A DNA stretch of 56,174 nt from an uncultured SAR86 cluster bacterium (GTDB lineage: Bacteria; Pseudomonadota; Gammaproteobacteria; Magnimaribacterales; Magnimaribacteraceae): NCBI GenBank assembly GCA_902630715.1, contig CACOVO010000008.1, forward strand, positions 1 through 56,174, given 5' to 3'. A program made the translations under genes and the position numbers. Below are positions 51,217 to 56,174 of this stretch, one piece after another (the stretch's first letter is position 1; every line of letters starts with the position of its first letter). Below the pieces are notes generated by a model, which was given only the letters and a program-made list of their open reading frames with translations, was not told the origin of the DNA and did no database searches.

Positions 51217-52294
51217 AGTTTTACGTCTCTTTGCAAAAGATAAACAAATAGAATCTAGCGAAGTTGTTCGAAGTCCATTTTTAACCACAAAAGAGTTACC
51301 TCAAATCTTAGATAAGGCTGGAGTCGGTCTTATTGTTTTGGATTCCAATGACTGTATTTTACAACTTAATTCAATCGCCTCTCTGGACTTAAATATTCCT
51401 AAAGACTATGAAGGGAGTAAATTGGTTGAGGTTTTCAATAATGGAGAGATTTATAATTTGATAAAAAGTGCGAAACTTGACTTATCAGCAGAAGAAGAAA
51501 TCTTCGGTGTTGAACCAGGCAATAAAAGTTTCTTAGTAAACGCCACCTTCGACAGTGACTCATCTGAAACAACACTTGTCTTCATCGATATTACTCGTAT
51601 AAAGAAATTGGAGAATATCAGAAAAGATTTTATTGCTAATCTATCTCATGAATTGAGAACTCCCGTAGCCGTTATAAGGGCAAATTCAGAATCCCTAGTT
51701 GACGGTGCTTTAGATGATAAAGAGATTGCACAAAAGTTCTCCAATGCAATATTAAAAAACTCAGAAAAACTATCATATCTTTTGGAAGATATCTTGAATC
51801 TATCAACTATAGAATCAGGTGAATACAATCTTGAGCTCGCAGAAAATGACGTTCTAGATATTTTTACAAATTCAATTAACTCTGTTTTATCAAATAATCC
51901 TGATGTAAAGATTATTAATAATATTTCATCAGATGTAGAGGTAATTTGTGATATTAAGGCATTATCTCAAGTTATTGATAATCTTATAGAAAATTCAGTT
52001 AAGTATGGAATTTCTGAAGAATCTAATGAAATCATTATTAATATGAAAGACCAAGGCTCTAAAGTAAGGTTTGAAATTGAAGATCGCGGACAAGGAATAC
52101 CCGCAGATCAAAGAGAAAGAGTATTTGAGAGATTCTTTAGAATTCAAAATAACAATACTTCTTTGAAGGAGGGAACCGGATTAGGTCTATCTATAGTCAA
52201 GAATTTAGTAAATCTTATGGGTGGTTCTGTAGGTAACGAAAAAGCCTATCCCGAGGGTACAATTTTCTGGTTCACACTGAACAAAAAAAACTAA
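51206..52294 (+). CDS. phoR: PhoR-like sensor histidine kinase without membrane segments
   Basis: A 362-residue kinase overlapping phoB by 11 bp. A PAS domain spans about 33-130 (AGVGLIVLDSNDCILQLN), HisKA has H148 in FIANLSHELRTPVAV, and the ATPase domain has N263 (DNLIENSVKYG), EDRGQGIP and GTGLGLSIV. Unlike E. coli PhoR there is no hydrophobic stretch before the PAS domain, so it should be soluble or held by partners. The overlap with phoB rules out a missed upstream membrane part. Confidence 0.9.
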   Translation: MLSKVLRLFAKDKQIESSEVVRSPFLTTKELPQILDKAGVGLIVLDSNDCILQLNSIASLDLNIPKDYEGSKLVEVFNNGEIYNLIKSAKLDLSAEEEIFGVEPGNKSFLVNATFDSDSSETTLVFIDITRIKKLENIRKDFIANLSHELRTPVAVIRANSESLVDGALDDKEIAQKFSNAILKNSEKLSYLLEDILNLSTIESGEYNLELAENDVLDIFTNSINSVLSNNPDVKIINNISSDVEVICDIKALSQVIDNLIENSVKYGISEESNEIIINMKDQGSKVRFEIEDRGQGIPADQRERVFERFFRIQNNNTSLKEGTGLGLSIVKNLVNLMGGSVGNEKAYPEGTIFWFTLNKKN

Positions 52295-52320
52295 TTTTTT
52301 TCCAAACCTGTTCCTGTTAC

Positions 52321-52337
52321 GAAACAAAAACGTAACA
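52321..52337 (+). promoter_or_regulatory. Possible PhoB site before the porin gene
   Basis: GAAACA (52321-52326) and GTAACA (52332-52337) are spaced 11 bp, the phase of PhoB half-sites; on the other strand they read TGTTAC and TGTTTC. The site also forms a perfect inverted repeat TGTTACG-n9-CGTAACA (52315-52337). Confidence 0.4.
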
Positions 52338-52377
52338 TTTCATATTTAAAGTAGACAATATATATTGGAGAAAAAAT

Positions 52378-53304
52378 ATGAAATTTAAAATTCTTTCTTT
52401 GCTCTTACTTGTTCCCGTTCTTTACTTACAAACTGAGGAACCAACTGTGTACGGAAAACTTTGGATATCAGTTGAATCTCAAGATACAGCTTCTGGTACT
52501 GAAGTGGATATGGTAAGCAACGCTTCTAGATTAGGTGTTAAAGGAAGTATGGATTTTGGAGAAGGAATAGAAGCTATTTATCAAGCTGAATACGAAGTTG
52601 ATCCTGTAGATGGAACTGCAGACGAATCTAAAGATAGAACTTTTAAACAAAGAAATAGTTTTGTGGGTTTAAAAGGATCTATGGGTACTATTTTCCTTGG
52701 TAAGCACGATACAGCCACAAAAAAATCACAAAAGAAAATAGATCTTTTTAATGACCTTGCAGGTGATATTAAAAATATATTGCAAGGGGAGAACAGGATG
52801 AGCGATCTCATAGGATATACAACTCCAGAGATTAACGGCTTTTCTGCAACATTTAATGCAATAAAAGGCACAGAAGGGCTCGGTGATGACAGCATAGGTG
52901 ACTCAACTTCAACCTCTTTCAGTTACGACTCAGAAAATTTTTATATTGCCTTGGCCTTTGATTCTGAACTTAGGGGCTACGACTCAACAAGATTGACACT
53001 TCAAATTCCATTCAACCGAAGTAAATTAGGAATTATGTTGCAGGATAGTGAAAAATTAACTACGGGAGTAGAAGAAGACGGTTATGTTATTAGTTTTTCC
53101 CAGAAGGTAGGTGATAAAGGAACACTTAAATTTCAACAGGCAGAGTCCGATATGAAATTAGATTCAGGAAAACAATTTTCTTTTGGTTATGACTATAAGT
53201 TAAGCAAAAAAGCTAAAGCTTTCTTCTTCTTTACAGATTTAAGCGGGGACAATATATCTAAAGAAAAAGAAATAACAGGAATAGGATTTGAATATAAATT
53301 TTAA
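52378..53304 (+). CDS. Outer-membrane porin (gram-negative porin type)
   Basis: A 308-residue beta-barrel porin. A signal peptide (KFKILSLLLLVPVLYLQ) is followed by YGKLWISVESQD, SRLGVKGSMDFGEGIEAIYQ and NSFVGLKGSMGTIFLGKHDT, which are typical trimeric-porin strands and loop starts, and it ends in a phenylalanine (IGFEYKF), as outer-membrane barrels do. It probably admits small solutes. Its place between phoBR and Pit, with a possible PhoB site upstream, suggests a phosphate-uptake role. Confidence 0.9.
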   Translation: MKFKILSLLLLVPVLYLQTEEPTVYGKLWISVESQDTASGTEVDMVSNASRLGVKGSMDFGEGIEAIYQAEYEVDPVDGTADESKDRTFKQRNSFVGLKGSMGTIFLGKHDTATKKSQKKIDLFNDLAGDIKNILQGENRMSDLIGYTTPEINGFSATFNAIKGTEGLGDDSIGDSTSTSFSYDSENFYIALAFDSELRGYDSTRLTLQIPFNRSKLGIMLQDSEKLTTGVEEDGYVISFSQKVGDKGTLKFQQAESDMKLDSGKQFSFGYDYKLSKKAKAFFFFTDLSGDNISKEKEITGIGFEYKF

Positions 53305-53339
53305 AGAGTGACCTCAATTAACAAATCATTCTTTAATTT

Positions 53340-53356
53340 GTAACAAAAATGCCACA
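53340..53356 (+). promoter_or_regulatory. Possible PhoB site before the DUF47 gene
   Basis: GTAACA (53340-53345) and GCCACA (53351-53356) are again spaced 11 bp; on the reverse strand they read TGTGGC and TGTTAC. Same pattern as at 52321-52337. Confidence 0.35.
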
Positions 53357-53426
53357 ATAAGAATTCAAAATACTTAGAAATGATGATTTTTAAAAAATCT
53401 AAACCAATAATCTCTGGAGACCATTC

Positions 53427-54104
53427 ATGAAATCTACTGGCTACAATGACATCATTAGAAAGTCACCTTTCGGCCCAATAAAGGCGCATATGCAAGTTTC
53501 CACAAACTCAGTTGATGAGTTGCTTAAATTTATTGAATTTGTCGTAGCCTCAGATTGGAGTGGGGCCACTCAATCTAGGAAATTAATTTCCGATCTGGAA
53601 AATCAAGCAGATGAATTAAAGGCTGAAACTAGAAGTCTGTTGCCTAAAAGTATCTTTTTTGCTGTTCCAAGGGAAGATATATTGGATCTAATAAAATTAG
53701 CTGATGATATTCCTAATACTGTAAAAGATATTTCTGGTCTGATGATAGGCAGAAATATGGAAATTCCCTCAGCCATACATGAATCATTTCAAAATTTCAT
53801 TCTTGAGGCAAAAGAGATAACTTACGCTGCAGCTGAAGCTGTTGATCATATAGATGAATTATTTCAATTTTCATTTGGTGGAAAGGCTGCAGAGAAAATG
53901 GAGAGTTTGATAGAAAAGCTAGGTACTTTAGAAAATACTAATGATCAAACTGAAATTACTTTAAGAGGGGAACTTTTTAAAATAGAAAAAGACCTGCCAC
54001 CAGTAGACGTTATGTTTTTGTACGACGTCATAAATAAAATTGGAGAGTTGTCTGATAGGGCTGAACAGGTTGGACACAGAATCTCTTTAATCGCGTCTAG
54101 ATAG
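53427..54104 (+). CDS. PhoU-like DUF47 protein (Pit accessory)
   Basis: A 225-residue helical protein of the TIGR00153/DUF47 group. The helices include SATQSRKLISDLENQADELK (E/D-x3-D type iron-binding helix), ESLIEKLGTLE and NKIGELSDRAEQVGHRI, with the E-x3-D-x3-E metal-type spacing. DUF47 genes usually precede pit and modulate Pit-driven phosphate uptake. The pit gene starts 9 bp on. A strong TGGAGA site precedes the ATG. Confidence 0.9.
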   Translation: MKSTGYNDIIRKSPFGPIKAHMQVSTNSVDELLKFIEFVVASDWSGATQSRKLISDLENQADELKAETRSLLPKSIFFAVPREDILDLIKLADDIPNTVKDISGLMIGRNMEIPSAIHESFQNFILEAKEITYAAAEAVDHIDELFQFSFGGKAAEKMESLIEKLGTLENTNDQTEITLRGELFKIEKDLPPVDVMFLYDVINKIGELSDRAEQVGHRISLIASR

Positions 54105-54113
54105 GAAATTAAT

Positions 54114-55379
54114 ATGGAAACAATTGTTTTATACGGACCTTACTTACTTATTTCAGGTTGTGTATTTGGGTTTTTTATGGCCTGGGGCATTGGAGCAAAT
54201 GATGTAGCCAATGCAATGGGTACATCAGTTGGTGCAAGAGCACTTACTTTGGCTCAAGCAATTCTCGTAGCATGTGTATTTGAATTTGCGGGTGCATATC
54301 TAGCCGGTGGTGAAGTTACCTCTACTATTCGAAAGGGAATCATTGATCCTAGCCTTCTTCAAGAAACTCCAGATTTATTGGTGTTCGGTATGTTGGCAGC
54401 ACTACTAGCTGCAGGCACCTGGTTGCTTATTGCTTCTTCAAGAGGTTGGCCCGTCTCCACAACACATTCAATAGTAGGTGCAATTGTAGGTTTTGCTGCA
54501 GTTGGAATAAGTGTTGATGCTGTTAGCTGGTCAAAAGTTGGTTCAATTGTCTCTAGTTGGGTTGTATCCCCCTTGATGTCCGGAACCATAGCTTTCTTAA
54601 TATTTATATCTGTTCAAAAACTGATCCTGAATACTGACAAACCTTTTGAAAATGCTAAGCGATACGTCCCAGGTTATATGTTTCTTGTAGGTTTTGTTAT
54701 ATCGATGGTTACCCTATTGAAAGGTTTAAAACACATTGGTTTGCCTCTCACGTTTGGTGAGAGCTTCACTTACTCAATTGTTATAGGTTTCATTATTGCC
54801 ACTATCGGTGCTTTTTTTCTAAGAAAGATTGAGAATACTAGTCAACAACGTGGTGATGTAACATTTGATGGCGTTGAGAAAGTTTTTGCAGTACTGATGG
54901 TTTTTACAGCTTGTGCTATGGCATTTGCGCATGGATCTAATGATGTTGCCAATGCAGTTGGGCCATTAGCTGCAATTGCAAGTGTAGTTCAGTCTGGAGG
55001 TGAAATTGCTGCAAAATCTTCTATGCCGTGGTGGATTCTTCTGCTCGGTGCTACAGGTATAGTTGCAGGATTAGCCACGCTTGGATATAAAGTAATAGAG
55101 ACTGTTGGAAGGAATATTACAGAATTAACTCCGAGTAGAGGGTTTGCTGCAGAGTTAGCAGCCGCAACTACAGTTGTCTTGGCCTCTGGAACAGGATTAC
55201 CCATCTCTACAACACATACACTCGTAGGAGCTGTGCTTGGTGTAGGTCTTGCAAGAGGATTATCTGCGGTCGATTTCACTGTGGTTGGACGGATAATAGT
55301 CTCTTGGGTAGTAACATTACCGGTAGGAGCTGGACTATCAATATTGTTTTTCTTTACCTTCAAAGGAATTTTCACTTAA
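54114..55379 (+). CDS. pit: Inorganic phosphate transporter, Pit family
   Basis: A 421-residue carrier with 10-12 membrane helices. The two inverted-topology signature repeats are GANDVANAMGTSVGA near the N-terminus and GSNDVANAVGPLAAI in the middle, and the paired STTHSIVGAIVG and STTHTLVGAVLG blocks mark the Pit family. It imports phosphate with protons or Na+. Coupled to the DUF47 gene 9 bp upstream. With phoBR nearby and no pst operon in view, it may be the main phosphate uptake system. Confidence 0.94.
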   Translation: METIVLYGPYLLISGCVFGFFMAWGIGANDVANAMGTSVGARALTLAQAILVACVFEFAGAYLAGGEVTSTIRKGIIDPSLLQETPDLLVFGMLAALLAAGTWLLIASSRGWPVSTTHSIVGAIVGFAAVGISVDAVSWSKVGSIVSSWVVSPLMSGTIAFLIFISVQKLILNTDKPFENAKRYVPGYMFLVGFVISMVTLLKGLKHIGLPLTFGESFTYSIVIGFIIATIGAFFLRKIENTSQQRGDVTFDGVEKVFAVLMVFTACAMAFAHGSNDVANAVGPLAAIASVVQSGGEIAAKSSMPWWILLLGATGIVAGLATLGYKVIETVGRNITELTPSRGFAAELAAATTVVLASGTGLPISTTHTLVGAVLGVGLARGLSAVDFTVVGRIIVSWVVTLPVGAGLSILFFFTFKGIFT

Positions 55380-55422
55380 GAAGCAAAATCAGGTTCGTTT
55401 TTTAACTTACCTGACCTTCACC

Positions 55423-55449
55423 TTGATGTCATTTAAAAATAGGTATAAA
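55423..55449 (+). promoter_or_regulatory. Possible promoter of the HMCES/YedK gene
   Basis: TTGATG (55423-55428) and TATAAA (55444-55449) are 15 bp apart, slightly short, and lie 8 bp before the start codon. Confidence 0.3.
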
Positions 55450-55457
55450 AAGTATCT

Positions 55458-56075
55458 ATGTGTGGAAGATTTACGCTCAGAAATATTGATGAATTAGTTA
55501 GTAGATACGGATCAGTTAATTTTGATCCTTCCTACAATATAAGCCCTGGACATAAACTACTGGCGCTAACTGACAAGCTACAGGAAATCGAATGGGGATT
55601 TTCTCCTTATTGGGCCAATAAGCCTTTTAATTTGATTAATGCAAGAATCGAAACTCTTAATGAAAAACCCTCTTTCTCAAACTCAAATCGATGTTTAATC
55701 GCAGCTGATGGATGGTATGAATGGAAAGAATCACAAGATCAAAAACAACCTTTTTTCCATCATTTGAATGGCGAAATATTTTTTTTTGGAGGAATATTTG
55801 GCGGTTATCGAGGAAAAGTAGGTTGTGCTATTGTTACTACTGAAGCAATTGATTCACTTAAACCTATTCATGAAAGAATGCCATTAATAGTTTCAAAGAG
55901 TCATTTCAAAAATTGGCTGAACGGAGACGAAGTTGATTGCATGGACAGCAATGTGTCTAAACAGATAGTCAAACATAGAGTTTCACGGCATGTAAATAAT
56001 CCGATTAATAACGATCCAAAATGTGTGTTTCCGACTAAAGAAAAAGAAGGGCCTGGTGAAGATTTATTTAGCTGA
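55458..56075 (+). CDS. yedK: HMCES/YedK-type abasic-site shield protein
   Basis: A 205-residue SRAP-domain protein. After loss of Met it exposes the catalytic Cys2 (MCGRFTLRN). Other active residues are N61 (INARIET), E88 (GWYEWKE) and H138 (IHERMP). It forms a thiazolidine link with abasic sites in single-stranded DNA, protecting replication. It overlaps the next gene by 20 bp. Confidence 0.93.
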   Translation: MCGRFTLRNIDELVSRYGSVNFDPSYNISPGHKLLALTDKLQEIEWGFSPYWANKPFNLINARIETLNEKPSFSNSNRCLIAADGWYEWKESQDQKQPFFHHLNGEIFFFGGIFGGYRGKVGCAIVTTEAIDSLKPIHERMPLIVSKSHFKNWLNGDEVDCMDSNVSKQIVKHRVSRHVNNPINNDPKCVFPTKEKEGPGEDLFS

Positions 56076-56174
56076 ATTCATAGGGACATGCTTCCTATTA
56101 ATGATAGTAGTTGGTTCCGGAATAATGGGACAAAACTTGTCTGACAACGAAGCCATTACTTTATTGGCTAATAC
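56056..56174 (+). CDS. MIP/aquaporin family channel, 3' end outside the window
   Basis: Only the N-terminal 39 codons are here. It starts at GTG within the end of the HMCES gene and reads KIYLAEFIGTCFLLMIVVGS then GIMGQNL, the first membrane helix of MIP channels (AEFxGTxxL). The VVGSGIM form resembles bacterial aquaglyceroporins, some of which pass glycerol or arsenite. The rest lies outside. Confidence 0.8.
   Translation, partial: MKIYLAEFIGTCFLLMIVVGSGIMGQNLSDNEAITLLAN

Noticed and set aside
54989-55375. Minus-strand open frame (128 codons) within pit
   Set aside because: Antisense shadow of the Pit transporter; low complexity of Thr/Pro/Ala, no ribosome site.
55389-55414. TCAGGT...ACCTGA inverted repeat after pit
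   Set aside because: Six-base arms with a 14-nt loop and no T run after it; too weak to call a terminator.
1-56174. CRISPR arrays, insertion sequences, prophage, toxin-antitoxin or defence islands
   Set aside because: I found no spaced direct repeats, transposase, integrase or defence motifs on reading both strands.

Overview
The window looks like chromosomal DNA of a small-genome, AT-rich marine gammaproteobacterium. The pointers are a gammaproteobacterial slyX, an E. coli-type queF, csrA followed directly by tRNA-Arg(ACG), and tightly packed operons with many 1-4 bp overlaps. The gene mix also fits: CaiB/BaiF CoA-transferases, many short-chain dehydrogenases (SDRs), enoyl-CoA hydratases, a DUF3604 protein and 2-oxoglutarate/Fe(II) oxygenases. 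A SAR86-like lineage is my inference from that mix; there is no rRNA or universal marker here to prove it. I saw no insertion sequence, prophage, CRISPR array or integrase.

Layout. 1-7.5 kb: 3' part of an RND/MMPL exporter, an alpha-methylacyl-CoA racemase with all three catalytic residues, a glutaredoxin-like protein, a convergent TatD nuclease, a second CaiB-type CoA-transferase, a PQQ-type sugar dehydrogenase and small membrane proteins. 7.6-12.4 kb: a run of MoxR ATPase, VWA protein, ABC exporter pair, QueF and SlyX, then tRNA-Ser(GGA). 12.5-18.1 kb: a RimB-RimK fusion, an SDR, small proteins, csrA, tRNA-Arg, an internally duplicated membrane protein divergent from mntR, an NTF2-like protein and phosphatidylcholine synthase. 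18.2-30 kb: mostly minus strand, with a prolyl-4-hydroxylase-like oxygenase, an MDR oxidoreductase, tRNA-Gly, an MFS/metallo-hydrolase pair facing a winged-helix gene, an intergenic element with pseudoknot-like pairing, and a run of M3 peptidase, heme N-demethylase-like protein, GH13 glucosidase, serine hydrolase and SDR. 30-34.7 kb: VOC protein, TIGR02206-type membrane protein, and a cassette of NTP/NDP-exchanger-like carrier, Rieske ferredoxin, enoyl-CoA hydratase and lipoprotein.

34.7-48.4 kb is the catabolic core. One minus-strand operon reads FAH-family hydrolase, VOC protein with an H-H-E triad, SDR, GST-like protein. A second, very compact operon reads SDR, enoyl-CoA hydratase, acyl-CoA ligase, SDR, amidase, and a haloalkane dehalogenase with every LinB-type catalytic residue. 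A cysteine-rich exported DUF3604 protein and a further enoyl-CoA hydratase follow.

48.4-56.2 kb: a glutamine amidotransferase-like protein, a TauD-type dioxygenase, a cytidylyltransferase and a phosphate module: phoB, a phoR without membrane segments, a porin, a PhoU-like DUF47 protein and a Pit phosphate transporter. Repeats phased by 11 bp lie upstream of the porin and the DUF47 gene and could be PhoB sites. The window ends with an HMCES/YedK protein overlapping the start of an aquaporin gene that runs off the edge.

Functions come from motifs and remembered family features; no database search was possible.
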